In this document: positions 35,440 to 44,435 of the stretch, one piece after another | Layout: each line of letters begins with the position of its first letter | Numbering within the stretch: the stretch's first letter is position 1 | Assembly (NCBI GenBank): GCA_049997955.1 | Contig: JAEBDY010000005.1 | Coordinates: forward strand, 372,001 to 436,000 | Direction: 5' to 3' | DNA length: 64,000 nt | Source: Umezawaea sp049997955 | GTDB lineage: Bacteria; Actinomycetota; Actinomycetes; Mycobacteriales; Pseudonocardiaceae | Position numbers and translations under genes: made by a program | Notes under the pieces: generated by a model | Seen by the model: only the letters and a program-made list of their open reading frames with translations | Told to the model about the DNA's origin: nothing | Databases searched by the model: none

Positions 35440-35452
35440 CCGGACCCCATCC

Positions 35453-38176
35453 TCACTTGCCTGCTAGGTGTTCGAGCATCTCGTGTCTGACCTCCTCCGC
35501 GTCATGATGGGACAGCCGCTCGAAGATCGTCAACGCCTCTCGGAACGCCTCCTGGGCCTCGTGCGGGCGTTGCATTGCCGCGTAGCAGCGGCCCAGGAGG
35601 TGCAAGGCTTCCGCGTCATTCAACGGCGTTCTGCTCTGCCGCGCCAAGTGACTGGCCTTGCGCAGGTACTCCACCGCCTCGTCGAGCCTGCCCGTGCGCA
35701 GGTGAAGCGCACCGATGCCGGATAGGCTGAGGCTTTGCCGCTCCACGTCCCCGTTCTGCTGGCGCAGCGCCAGCGCCTGTTCGTGAAAACGGAGCGCGGT
35801 TTCCCACATGCCCAGTTCCGTGTAGGCCTCCCCCAGGTTGGCCAGGACGTTGCAGTAGAGGTTCGAAGAATGTGGTGTCAGGGCATCGAGCGCCTCGATA
35901 CCGATCCGAGCACTGTTGTAGGACTCGATGGCCTCTCGTGGGTTCTTGAGTCCCATCAGAGCCAATCCTCGGGTGTTCAGCACGTTGAGGAGCATCTCGG
36001 GGTGTTTTCGACCGTAGGACGACCGCATGATCCGATCGCAGTGGTCGACCGCGTAGCGGAAGTCCTTGGTTTGCAGGAACGCGCCGATCAGATTGCCCTG
36101 GCACCGGTAGTTCGCGCCTTCGTCGTGCAGCAGCCGGGTTTGTTCCACGGCGATGGTCATGGTCTCCACCCACTGGGTCCAGTGGCTCTGCCGGTAGTAG
36201 AACGACATGAGGAACGTGGGGATCTGCCATGCGTGCTGACGAAATCCCCCGGAAGCCGCTAGCTTGACCGCGTCGACGGTGTTGTGCAGCTCGGTTTCGC
36301 ACCACTCGAGGGCCGATTCCTCGTCGTTGATCTCCGGCAGGAGCACCGCCGCGTCCGCGGGTTCCAGGACAGGCATGGCGTAGCGGGAGGACGAGAGCAC
36401 CCTGTCGGATGCCGCAGCTCCGTAGAGGTACCAGTCCAGCAGCCTTCGTTGTGCCGCACGGCGAACCGCGGGTGTGAGATCCTGGTTCCAGAGTTCGGCG
36501 GCGTAGAGCGCCACCAGATCGTGCATCCGGTACCTCGTACCCGACTGCTGGTCCAGCAAGTGCCGGTCCAGGAGCGCGAGTATCGCCTGCCGGCTTTGTT
36601 CGTGATCGCTACCCAGCAGAGCAGCGGCGGACGCCACCGAGATTTCCGTCAGGGGAACACCCCCGAGCAGCTTGAGCAAACGTGCCGCGGTGGGAGGCAG
36701 GTCTTCACATGACCATCCGATGGCGGTCCTCACCGCGACGTCGTCGTCCGGCGACAGCAGATCGAGTCGCTCGTTGCGGTCGCGGATTTCGGTGACCAGG
36801 TCGGTGAAGTGCTGATGCGGTCGCGCGGCAATGCGGTCCGCCGCGATGCACAGCGCGAGCGGCAGCAACCCACAAGCCCTCACGAGGGCCCGCGCGGAGT
36901 TGGCGTCCAGGTCCCGGCGGGTTGAGCCGATGGTCTTGGTGACCAGGTCGAGTGCTGACCTTTCATCAAGGGTTCCAACGTGCAGTGAGGTCGCGCCGTC
37001 GAACACGGTCAGGTCGGTCAACTTCCTCCTGCTTGTCACGATGACGAACGATCCGTCGGTTCCCGGTATGAGCGGGCGGATCTGTGCCGCGTTGGCAGCG
37101 TTGTCCAGAACCACCAGCAGTTTGCGGTCCGCGACCGATGTTCGGTAGAGCGCCTGAAGCTCACCGAGGTGTGACGGCAACCCCGTCTGGCCGTGTCCGA
37201 GGCCACGAAGGAGGATTCCAAGGGCGACCTCGGGTCTGATGGGCTCGGAATGCGCGTTGAATGCCCTCAGGTCGACGTAAAGTTGCCCATCAGGAAAAGA
37301 CGGCGAGACCTGTCGTCCGAAGTGGATCGCCAACGCCGTTTTCCCGGTTCCGGCGGCCCCGCGCAGCACCGCGACTCTCGGGCGTCCAGGCGTGTCGACG
37401 GCCCTGCGGAGCACGCCCAGCATCTCGTGCCTGCCCACGAAGGATCTGACGTCGTGGGGAAGCTGCGAAGGGGGAGTGCGGGGCGCGGCGTCCACCACTC
37501 CCGCTGTCGCGTACGTCGGCGGGGGTGTGGCCGGCCCTCGTTCACGGATCCTCATCAACCTGATTGTCAGCGCGGCCAGTTCATCGTCGACAGGCCGTGC
37601 TTGGACGGCGTCGAAGAACGGACCGAGCGTTGGGTCCGGGCAGTCCAGGGCGAGGAGTGCGTTGCCCCACCCGCGCAACACGTCGAGCCTGCGCTCTTCG
37701 AACAGTGCTCGCCGAGCCGCGACCAGTTCGGTGGCGACGCCCGCCATGGGCTCGCCTCTCCGCCATTCGAGCGCCCTCTGGAAGACAGACGTCGCCAGCT
37801 CTGTCCGGCCTGCCGCAACCAGTTCGGAAGCTCGCCGGGCCAAGTCCTCGAAGTGGTCGACATCGAGCGAACCGGGTGGTGCGTTGAGCAGGTACCCGTC
37901 AGTTGTGGTGATCAGCGCGCGAGGTGATGTGCCGGGAGCACGTGCCGGCTCGAGCAAGGCGCGCAGACGTGCTGCGTAAGCCCGCAGGTTTCCCTTCGCG
38001 CTCTTCGGCGGGCCGCCCTGCCAAAGATGTTCGATGAGTTCGTCCATTGACACGCTTTGCGATCGTCGGAGGGCCAGTGTGCAGAGCAGCGTTTGTTGCA
38101 GTGGTGGTCCGACGAGGGTCGATCGGCCGGCGTGATGCACGGCCACAGGCCCGAGGAGCGAGACAAGCGAGATCAT
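35453..38176 (-). CDS. AfsR-like SARP regulator with NB-ARC and TPR domains (4 of 5)
   Basis: Full-length AfsR-type protein of 907 aa: DNA-binding and BTAD domains (LVGPPLQQTLLCTLALRRSQ, ALEWRRGEPMAGVATELVAA), NB-ARC ATPase (GAAGTGKTALAIHFG, KLLVVLDNAANAAQIRPLIP, PLALCIAADRI) and C-terminal TPR repeats from about residue 620 (ANLGEAYTELGMWETALRFH, EALHLLGRCYAAMQRPHEAQ). In Streptomyces, AfsR integrates Ser/Thr kinase signals to switch on antibiotic genes. Its ATG is in an ATGA overlap with the stop of the upstream SARP gene, so the two are co-translated. Confidence 0.87.
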   Translation of the reverse strand: MISLVSLLGPVAVHHAGRSTLVGPPLQQTLLCTLALRRSQSVSMDELIEHLWQGGPPKSAKGNLRAYAARLRALLEPARAPGTSPRALITTTDGYLLNAPPGSLDVDHFEDLARRASELVAAGRTELATSVFQRALEWRRGEPMAGVATELVAARRALFEERRLDVLRGWGNALLALDCPDPTLGPFFDAVQARPVDDELAALTIRLMRIRERGPATPPPTYATAGVVDAAPRTPPSQLPHDVRSFVGRHEMLGVLRRAVDTPGRPRVAVLRGAAGTGKTALAIHFGRQVSPSFPDGQLYVDLRAFNAHSEPIRPEVALGILLRGLGHGQTGLPSHLGELQALYRTSVADRKLLVVLDNAANAAQIRPLIPGTDGSFVIVTSRRKLTDLTVFDGATSLHVGTLDERSALDLVTKTIGSTRRDLDANSARALVRACGLLPLALCIAADRIAARPHQHFTDLVTEIRDRNERLDLLSPDDDVAVRTAIGWSCEDLPPTAARLLKLLGGVPLTEISVASAAALLGSDHEQSRQAILALLDRHLLDQQSGTRYRMHDLVALYAAELWNQDLTPAVRRAAQRRLLDWYLYGAAASDRVLSSSRYAMPVLEPADAAVLLPEINDEESALEWCETELHNTVDAVKLAASGGFRQHAWQIPTFLMSFYYRQSHWTQWVETMTIAVEQTRLLHDEGANYRCQGNLIGAFLQTKDFRYAVDHCDRIMRSSYGRKHPEMLLNVLNTRGLALMGLKNPREAIESYNSARIGIEALDALTPHSSNLYCNVLANLGEAYTELGMWETALRFHEQALALRQQNGDVERQSLSLSGIGALHLRTGRLDEAVEYLRKASHLARQSRTPLNDAEALHLLGRCYAAMQRPHEAQEAFREALTIFERLSHHDAEEVRHEMLEHLAGK

Positions 38177-40014
38177 CGTCCTTGGACGGCCTTCCTCATG
38201 GTCGGCGCATCCAGCACACCCGCACCGTGCACACGGACTATCTCGTTCATTCGGAACGTGCTCGACCCCGCGGTTTCCAGCATGTTCGTTTCGTCCAGTG
38301 GAGCGAGCGCGGCTTCGGTGTCGGGAATCGACAGGCTGGTGGCCCTCGCGAGGCTCTTGACGTCCGACCAGCGGTCGAGGTTCGAAGCCAGGTGGTTGAG
38401 CAGCAAGCGTGATTCATCGGTAAGGCTCATGATGCTCTCGGACAACGCGCTTCGGACGGAGAACTCACCCTCCAGAGCGACTTTCTCGAACCTCACCGAG
38501 TCGCCGATGCCAGGTGTCTCGGCGCCTTCTCTGAATTCCGCGGCGACCATGCGCAAGCTGAGGGGTACGCGAGCGCATGTCTTAGCCAGTTTTCGCGCGT
38601 CGCGCAACGCGGAGGTTTCCGGTGCCTCATCATCAGGCAGCAGCATTTCCACGGCTTCGGCCTCAGTAAGGGCGCCGAGTGTGATGGTCTCCACGGCAGG
38701 TAGTGCCGTCATCCGGAGGCGCGAGGTGATCAGCACACTGTGTCCCGTGACCGCGCTGAGCAGAGGGCGAACCTGTTCGGCATCATCGACATCATCGATC
38801 ACCACGAGCAGTCTGCTCTGCGAAATCTTCCTGGACAGTCGTTCAGCCTTTCCCTCGATACCGTCCGGGATTTGCTCCTCACGTAGCCCGAGCGTGTGCA
38901 AAAAGTAGTCCAGTAGATCGCTCGGTGATGGTTCGTGCCCACCGTTGCGCAGCTCTCGCACTGACAAGTAGAGCTGGCCGCCGGTTATCTCCCGGCGGAG
39001 GGAGTGAGCCGATTCCAACGCCAGAGCGGACTTGCCGGTCCCGGGTAGGCCTGTGACCAGTACCGGGTCCTTGCCCGGAAGCATCGCGTTGCGCAACTCT
39101 TCGAGCTCGGCGGGACGTCCCACGAACCCCCAGGGGCGGTGGGGCAACTGCGCAGGACGAACAGGACGAGCAAGCTGGGTGTACGCCGGTGCGGTTCGAT
39201 TGGAGGGTGGCTGCGTGGAGCGGGAGTTCCCGGACAAGATCGACTGGTATAGCTCGTCGATCGACTTGCCGGGCTTGATGCCCAGTTCCTGCCGCAGTCG
39301 ATTCCTGATGCCGTTGAGTTCGGCCAGCGCTTCCTCCACCCGCCCGCAGTGGAACAGGCCCCGGCTGAGCATCGCGGCCAAGTCCTCGTCCAGCGGGTTG
39401 GCCATGACCAGATCGCCGGCTTCGAGGACAGCGTCCGCGAAGCGGTTGGAGGCCAGCAACCCTTTTACGCGCATCCGCTGCGCGGACAAAAGCAGTCCGG
39501 TGAGCCTGAGCCGTTCAGACTCCGCAAACGGTCCCGACGCACCAGCGAGGGGGTTGCCCCGCCAGAGTTCGATGGCGGCGGCGAGCATTGTGGCGCACGT
39601 GTCGGGCTTGCCGTCCCGGAAGGCAGTCGACGCCCCTCGCACCAGGGCCTCCACTTGCAACACATCCACATTGCTCGGTGGGATGGCGAGCAGGTAACCG
39701 TCGTTCGTGGTGCGTAGCGGACTGTCGCTGGAGTCCGAGGACAGAACCTTCCGAATTCCCGATATGTAGGTCTGCACGTTGCCGACAGCGGTTCGGGGCG
39801 GCTTGTCACCCCACACTGCTTGGACGAGCTCGGCACGCGACACGGACCTTCCCGAACGAAGAGCCAGAACAGCCAGCAGGGCGCGTGCGCGGGGGCGGCC
39901 GATAGGGGTGGTGGTGCCGCCGTGAGAGATTGAGACGGTTCCGAGAAGCAGAACGGACGGCAAGCTGCCGGTAGTTTTTATCTCGGTCGCCAAACCACCG
40001 GTTTTGTCGTACAC
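38173..40014 (-). CDS. SARP-type regulator with NB-ARC ATPase domain (5 of 5)
   Basis: Regulator of 613 aa. DNA-binding domain: RPRARALLAVLALRSGRSVS and TAVGNVQTYISGIRKVLSSD. BTAD: AIELWRGNPLAGASGPFAES. NB-ARC: GLPGTGKSALALESA, RLLVVIDDVDDAEQVRPLLS, SVLITSRLRM. It ends after a short winged-helix region, without TPR repeats. It is the first gene of a coupled pair with the AfsR-like gene (4-base overlap). The upstream 680 bases hold no intact gene and should contain its promoter. Confidence 0.85.
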   Translation of the reverse strand: MYDKTGGLATEIKTTGSLPSVLLLGTVSISHGGTTTPIGRPRARALLAVLALRSGRSVSRAELVQAVWGDKPPRTAVGNVQTYISGIRKVLSSDSSDSPLRTTNDGYLLAIPPSNVDVLQVEALVRGASTAFRDGKPDTCATMLAAAIELWRGNPLAGASGPFAESERLRLTGLLLSAQRMRVKGLLASNRFADAVLEAGDLVMANPLDEDLAAMLSRGLFHCGRVEEALAELNGIRNRLRQELGIKPGKSIDELYQSILSGNSRSTQPPSNRTAPAYTQLARPVRPAQLPHRPWGFVGRPAELEELRNAMLPGKDPVLVTGLPGTGKSALALESAHSLRREITGGQLYLSVRELRNGGHEPSPSDLLDYFLHTLGLREEQIPDGIEGKAERLSRKISQSRLLVVIDDVDDAEQVRPLLSAVTGHSVLITSRLRMTALPAVETITLGALTEAEAVEMLLPDDEAPETSALRDARKLAKTCARVPLSLRMVAAEFREGAETPGIGDSVRFEKVALEGEFSVRSALSESIMSLTDESRLLLNHLASNLDRWSDVKSLARATSLSIPDTEAALAPLDETNMLETAGSSTFRMNEIVRVHGAGVLDAPTMRKAVQGR

Positions 40015-40696
40015 AGGTCTCGTTCCTCGTCTTCGCGGAGAAGTCGGACGGTAGACGTGCTCAGCCGTCGACGCCTAGCGCCAAACAATCGCGAGCCGTA
40101 TGGAATCTCTGATTCCAGGCAGAACCGTAATGTCGCCCGCCAGTCGGAGCGACCCAGGCTGCAGGTGATTCTTGGTAGCGCAGGCTGTACCTTTCGCCCC
40201 GTGGCGGCGATGCCGGCCCGGTTCGACGAGCACGGACGCCGTCGACGCGGCGGCGGACACCGCGCGTTGGTGCGTCCGCGCAATCCCGGCCGTCATTTCA
40301 GCAGCTGTTCGCCGTCAACGGCGGGTAGGTGGAGCCGGCGCCGCCATCGCTCCCAAAAGCCCGCGGTCAGCCAGAACCGGGGTAGGCGGTGCGCATCACC
40401 TGGCGTAGCTCGGCGAGTGCGTCGGTGACGGCGTTCTGCGCCGTGTGCCGTGCCCTCCAACGCGGCTACTCGGGTAGCGGTGATTTCACGGCAGCACTCG
40501 GGACAGCAGTGGCAACGTCACGAGGTCCGCGATGGTCACGCCCAGTGCGAGCAGCACGGACAGGATTTGGAACCCGACGACCACGCCGACGGGCGAGAAA
40601 CCGTCACACTTTCGGCCAAGACCGGCTGGGAGAGACCAACCACGTCGATCATGCTGGCCGTTCGAACCCACGCTCTTGACCGGACGGCTGGGCGGG
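40015..40696. other. Gene-free stretch with possible coding relics
   Basis: No intact gene is supported. On the minus strand, 40486-40590 includes VGVVVGFQILSVLLALGVTI, a hydrophobic stretch like a transporter end, and 40380-40480 includes AVTDALAELRQVMRTAYPGS before a stop, in a different frame. These look like decayed gene ends without identifiable partners. The promoter of the SARP gene at 40014 should lie near 40020-40150. Confidence 0.35.
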
Positions 40697-41362
40697 TCAC
40701 CCTGCCCGGTTGGGCGGTGCGACACCGGTGAGCGTGAGGCTGCCGGGAATGGCGGCGAAGGCCGCGAGCGTGTCGGTGGCGAGGTGCTCAGCGGTGGGGT
40801 CCTGTGGACGGTCTGCCCAGGTCTCCAGCGCGCGGTGGAACGCGGCGACGAGGATGTCCAGCGCGAGGCGGGCACGCAGGTCGTGTGGGTCGAGCCCGAA
40901 TCCGCGGTGCAGGACGTCGAGGGCGGCGCGGACGGTGACGCCGCAGAAGTACAGGCAGTGCGCCTCGATCGCCGGAGTCCTGCCGGCCAGCCGTGTGCAG
41001 GACAGCAGTCGGTGTGCCCAGTCGCCGGTGTTCATGGTCCGCATCGCGGCGAGCACGGCGTCTTGCAGCACCTGCAGGATCGGTTGTTCCGCCACCACCT
41101 GAGTTCCCAGCTCGTCGATGAACACCCTCCACATGTCCTCGTACGGCGCCATCGCCACCTCCTCCTTGCTGGCGAAGGTGCGGAAGAACGTTCGCTTGGA
41201 CACCTCCACCCGGTCGCACAGCTCGTCCAGCGTCACGCTGTCGAAATCACGTTGCGTGAACAGGTTGAGCGCGGTGTCGACGAGTGCCTCGCGGGTGCGC
41301 TGCTTCTTGCGTTCCCGCAGTGTCGGGCGTGGGCCTGGAGACGGCACGGAGTCGATGGCCAC
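40697..41362 (-). CDS. TetR-family transcriptional regulator
   Basis: Repressor of 221 aa. The N-terminal helix-turn-helix is TREALVDTALNLFTQRDFDS followed by LCDRVEVSKRTFFRTFASKE; the C-terminal ligand-binding part is helical. It is divergent from a medium-chain dehydrogenase gene with 95 bases between, and tandem operator-like repeats lie there, so it probably represses that gene and itself. No ribosome binding site precedes GTG 41362, but TAGAAT ends 6 bases upstream, placing the predicted transcription start at the start codon. This suggests a leaderless mRNA. Confidence 0.87.
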   Translation of the reverse strand: MAIDSVPSPGPRPTLRERKKQRTREALVDTALNLFTQRDFDSVTLDELCDRVEVSKRTFFRTFASKEEVAMAPYEDMWRVFIDELGTQVVAEQPILQVLQDAVLAAMRTMNTGDWAHRLLSCTRLAGRTPAIEAHCLYFCGVTVRAALDVLHRGFGLDPHDLRARLALDILVAAFHRALETWADRPQDPTAEHLATDTLAAFAAIPGSLTLTGVAPPNRAG

Positions 41363-41381
41363 GTGACAATTCTACCCTAAG

Positions 41382-41419
41382 TGTCATTCGCCACTTGTTG
41401 TCAAACGCCACTCAGTGGC
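41382..41419. promoter_or_regulatory. Tandem TetR operator repeats overlapping both promoters
   Basis: Two copies of TGTCA-(TTC or AAC)-GCCACT, at 41382-41396 and 41399-41413, are spaced 17 bases apart. The second extends into a perfect palindrome, GCCACTCAGTGGC (41407-41419). TTGTCA at 41398-41403 would be the -35 box of the rightward dehydrogenase gene, so the palindrome falls in its promoter spacer. Binding by the adjacent TetR protein is the natural explanation. Confidence 0.6.
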
Positions 41420-41457
41420 AAAATGCATTGGAACAACCATAGCTCTGGGAGGCACAC

Positions 41458-42390
41458 ATGCACGCCCTGCTCCTCGACCGCTCCGCACCCGGCAACCTGC
41501 GGCTGGGTTCGGTTTCAGATCCGGAGCCGGCCGCCGACGAGGCCGTCGTTCGCGTGGTCGCCAGCTCCGTCAACCCCGGCGACCTGCACCTGGATACGGC
41601 ACCGGAAGGCAGCGTGCCCGGTTACGACGCCGCCGGGATCGTCGTGCGGGCGGCTGCGGACGGTTCGGGTCCGGTTGTCGGCACACCGGTGGTGACGCTC
41701 GGTTTCGCCGGCGGGTGGGCCGAGCTTCGCGCGGTCCGGACCGGTTGGATCGGCGCCGCCCCGGCCGGCGCCGACCTCGCTGCCGTCAGCACGGTTCCGG
41801 TGGCGGGCACCAGCGCGCTGCGCGCGCTGCACAGGCTGGGCCCGATTCTCGGCCGTCGGGTTCTCGTGACCGGCGCCACCGGTGCGGTAGGCCGGTACGC
41901 CGTGCAGCTGTCCCGGCTCGGTGGCGCGTACGTCGTGGCCTCCACCGGTGACCCGGAGGCCAACGGTGACCAGCTGCGGGCACTGGGCGCCGACGAGGTG
42001 ATCCGCCAGCCAGGAGAACTCGACGAACCAGTGGCCGGCGTAATCGACGTGATCGGTGGTGAACGCATGGTGCAGGCGTACGAGAAGCTCGCCGAAGACG
42101 GCGTTCTGGTGTCGGTCGGGCACATGAGTGGCAGAGGGGAGCACTTTCCCGCCCTGGCCTTTTCCGGTCACGATGGCCGGAACAACCGCAGCATCACCTC
42201 CTTCTTCCTGGGCGCCCACGCCGGACTGTCCGCGGATCTGTCCTGGTTGGCCGCGCGGGTCGCGGACGGCACCCTGACCCCAGGCATCTCCCGGCGCGAG
42301 GACTGGCAGAACGCGGGCACGGCCGTCCAGGCGCTCGTCGAAGGCCGCGACCGCGGCAAGCTGATCCTCGACATCGGCCAGCACGCCTAG
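41458..42390 (+). CDS. Medium-chain dehydrogenase/reductase (quinone-reductase-like)
   Basis: NAD(P)H-dependent oxidoreductase of 310 aa. The N-terminal GroES-like domain has ASSVNPGDLHLD and PGYDAAGIVVRAAADG. The Rossmann domain has VLVTGATGAVGRYAVQLSRL. No structural-zinc Cys cluster and no clear catalytic zinc ligands are present, which places it with zeta-crystallin-like quinone or enone reductases rather than zinc alcohol dehydrogenases. GGGAGG lies 7 bases before ATG 41458. It is controlled, by inference, by the divergent TetR protein; a reactive carbonyl or quinone is the likely inducer. Confidence 0.85.
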   Translation: MHALLLDRSAPGNLRLGSVSDPEPAADEAVVRVVASSVNPGDLHLDTAPEGSVPGYDAAGIVVRAAADGSGPVVGTPVVTLGFAGGWAELRAVRTGWIGAAPAGADLAAVSTVPVAGTSALRALHRLGPILGRRVLVTGATGAVGRYAVQLSRLGGAYVVASTGDPEANGDQLRALGADEVIRQPGELDEPVAGVIDVIGGERMVQAYEKLAEDGVLVSVGHMSGRGEHFPALAFSGHDGRNNRSITSFFLGAHAGLSADLSWLAARVADGTLTPGISRREDWQNAGTAVQALVEGRDRGKLILDIGQHA

Positions 42391-43017
42391 GGCACCGCCC
42401 GCCGTCGTGGCCATGCGTCTTGTCCCACATCAGTGGTGAGGTACCGACCGACCATGGCCCGCACGCCCTCGATCGACGCCACCTCCATCAAGGCCGCCGG
42501 GCACCGCACCCTCACGACCGGGGCGCGCTTGTGATCCGAAGACCTTCCGAGTTATGCCGAACTGATTCGTCGCACGGACGCCACACCTTGCTCAGCCAGA
42601 CGACAGCCTGCTTGTCCGGTCCTGCTGGCTGAGCCGGTACCGGGTACCGGGGCCGTCCCGCTCTGCGCGATCCCCGCTGGATGCGCGGCAACTGTCCGGT
42701 CCGGACGGCCGCCGCCGTCGCGGGTCACCGGAAACCGCCCGAGGCCGGGCAGTGCTCGCTGTGGCTGCCGCACTCACCGGTTCGGACCTGCGTCCTGTCA
42801 TGGCCGCTGCCCCGCCCTGATCATGAAACCCAAGAAGGCCGTGAGATCCCGAGTCATCCCGGTCCCGGGGAGCTCAACTGTTCGCTCTGGCGGAGCAGCG
42901 TGAACGGCAAGGACTCCAGGGCAGCTGTTGGGTACTCGCGTCCTGGACTCCCGAACCGGACACGGTTCCAGTGCTCTACTGCGCAAGCGTCGACGGAGGA
43001 TCACAAGGGAGAAGTAC
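42391..43017. other. Gene-free stretch before DUF2017 gene
   Basis: About 627 bases with no convincing gene. Short frames such as one at 42453 lack ribosome binding sites and family resemblance. GGTACCGGGTACCGGGG near 42634 is a small tandem repeat. No terminator is obvious after the dehydrogenase. Confidence 0.35.
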
Positions 43018-43536
43018 ATGCAGATTTGGGCCCGCCTCGGCGACGACTGCCTCATTGGTAGGTTCAAGACCAACGAGCTTGCCGTACTCCGCAGCCATAT
43101 CGAAGAACTGCTCGGCCTCATCGACACCCGCTTGGCCTCGGACGTGCCCGCTTCGGTTCCCGATCAAGCGCGGACGGACGCACGACTCCAGGAAATCCTG
43201 CGCTTCCGCACCAGCCAGACCACTCAAGGGCCCTCGCAGTGGAAGGAGATGGAACTGTTGCAGACCTCGCAGACAATGCTTGAAAGCATGTTGGTCAGGA
43301 TTCCGCAGAAGGGTGACGTGGTCCGGCTCGTCACGTTCGACTACGTGTTCGCCTGGATGTGGGCGCTCACTGACTTGAAAGTCGCGTTGACATCGCGCAC
43401 GACGTCTCTTCCGAAAATTGACCGGACCGAGTGCGACCTGGAGTACGTCGAATGGATCCAGTCGGTTGGCGACTCCCTGTACAGCGCCATCACCACATCC
43501 AGCCGGGCGCACTTGGCAGGTGTCGACATTACGTGA
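43018..43536 (+). CDS. DUF2017-like protein
   Basis: Cytosolic protein of 172 aa. The opening MQIWARLGDDCLIGRFKTNE followed by LAVLRSHIEELLGLI and the later FAWMWALTDLKVALTSR match DUF2017, a family usually encoded beside ClpS in actinobacteria. Here clpS is absent and the neighbours are transposase relics, so this looks like a displaced extra copy. Start ATG 43018 is supported by GGGAG 6 bases upstream. Function is unknown. GC content is lower than in neighbouring genes. Confidence 0.65.
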   Translation: MQIWARLGDDCLIGRFKTNELAVLRSHIEELLGLIDTRLASDVPASVPDQARTDARLQEILRFRTSQTTQGPSQWKEMELLQTSQTMLESMLVRIPQKGDVVRLVTFDYVFAWMWALTDLKVALTSRTTSLPKIDRTECDLEYVEWIQSVGDSLYSAITTSSRAHLAGVDIT

Positions 43537-43538
43537 GT

Positions 43539-43858
43539 AAGAGCGTGTGTCACGTGGTTTGAACACGGAGATCGGCATGATGGTGCGTCGTGGACGAGTT
43601 GCCGCTGCGCTTGGTTCCTGATGAGTTGTGGGCCTTGGTCGAACCGTCGATTCCTGGGTTCGCTGCTCACCGCAGGGTGGGACTGCGCTGGTGGATGATC
43701 GGGCGGTGTTCACCGCGATCGTGTTTGTATTGACCAGTGGGTGTCAGTGGCGGTTGTTGCCTCGTTCGGGATGACGGTGCCGACCGCGCACCGCCGGTTC
43801 ACCGACTGGGCCAAGGCCGGGTTGTGGCGGCGGGTGCATCGGGCGGTGGTCGGAGGGG
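43539..43858 (+). pseudogene. IS5-family transposase N-terminal remnant
   Basis: From GTG 43590 the sequence reads DELPLRLVPDELWALVEPSI, then in a second frame VDDRAVFTAIVFVLTSGCQW, then in a third VPTAHRRFTDWAKAGLWRRV. These three pieces are consecutive parts of an actinomycete IS5-type transposase (helix-turn-helix region before the DDE domain), split by two frameshifts. GAGCGTGTGTCACGTGG at 43543, just after the DUF2017 stop, may be the left end of the element. The sequence breaks off at about 43858, where IS630-type sequence begins. Confidence 0.75.
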
Positions 43859-44004
43859 TCGGGCGGATCGTCCTGTCGCCTGGGCGGCTCCGCCTGAACC
43901 AGTTGGCCCAGGCATTGGAGCAAGGCCCGACCGCGCAAGGGTTCGGCGAGGATCAGCGCTGGACTCTGGCGCGGGGTCTCGGATCTGATAACCCGGACGT
44001 CTAG
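43859..44004 (+). pseudogene. IS630-family transposase N-terminal fragment fused to IS5 relic
   Basis: In the same frame as the last IS5 piece, the sequence switches to LSPGRLRLNQLAQALEQGPT and AQGFGEDQRWTLARG, the winged-helix segment of IS630-type transposases (usually followed by VAELI or similar). It stops at 44004 after GSDNPDV. The in-frame join with the IS5 fragment records insertion or deletion between two elements. Confidence 0.65.
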
Positions 44005-44143
44005 CACAACCGTAATCCCAGCCTTTTAAGATCTGCATCAAGCCAAGCGTTTCCCGGCGTGATGTCCGGCGGGGCCGCACATCAGGACAAGTCACCATCC
44101 ACGGCCGGGCAGCAAATAGGGAGCGAACTCCGCCGGACACCTC

Positions 44144-44430
44144 TCAGCCTGGCACCAATGCGAAATACGTAGCGGTCTTGCGCACGACGTCCTTCTCCAG
44201 TTCGAGTTCCGTGACCCGCGCGTGCAGCGCCCGCAGCTCCACCGGGGCCGTCGTGTCGACGGCCTCAACCTGGGCGTGGTCGGCGGTGCGGACCCAGTTG
44301 CGCAGGGGTTCGTGGTTGACACCCGGCTCGCGGGCGACCTGCCGCAACGGCCGGTCCGAAGATCGGGCCAACGCGACGGCGTCTTTAAGGAGAAACCTCA
44401 CTGCACCCAGCCGCATGCACCGGTCACCGC
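44144..44430 (-). pseudogene. IS3-family OrfA remnant
   Basis: The leftward frame contains DAVALARSSDRPLRQVAREP, GVNHEPLRNWVRTADHAQ and a heptad-like LRALHARVTELELEKDVVRK, the helix-turn-helix and leucine zipper of IS3-type OrfA. The conserved start is replaced and the end (normally KAAAYFAKE) becomes TATYFALVPG then stop. OrfB, the catalytic protein, is absent. Not functional. Confidence 0.7.
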
Positions 44431-44435
44431 CGCTG

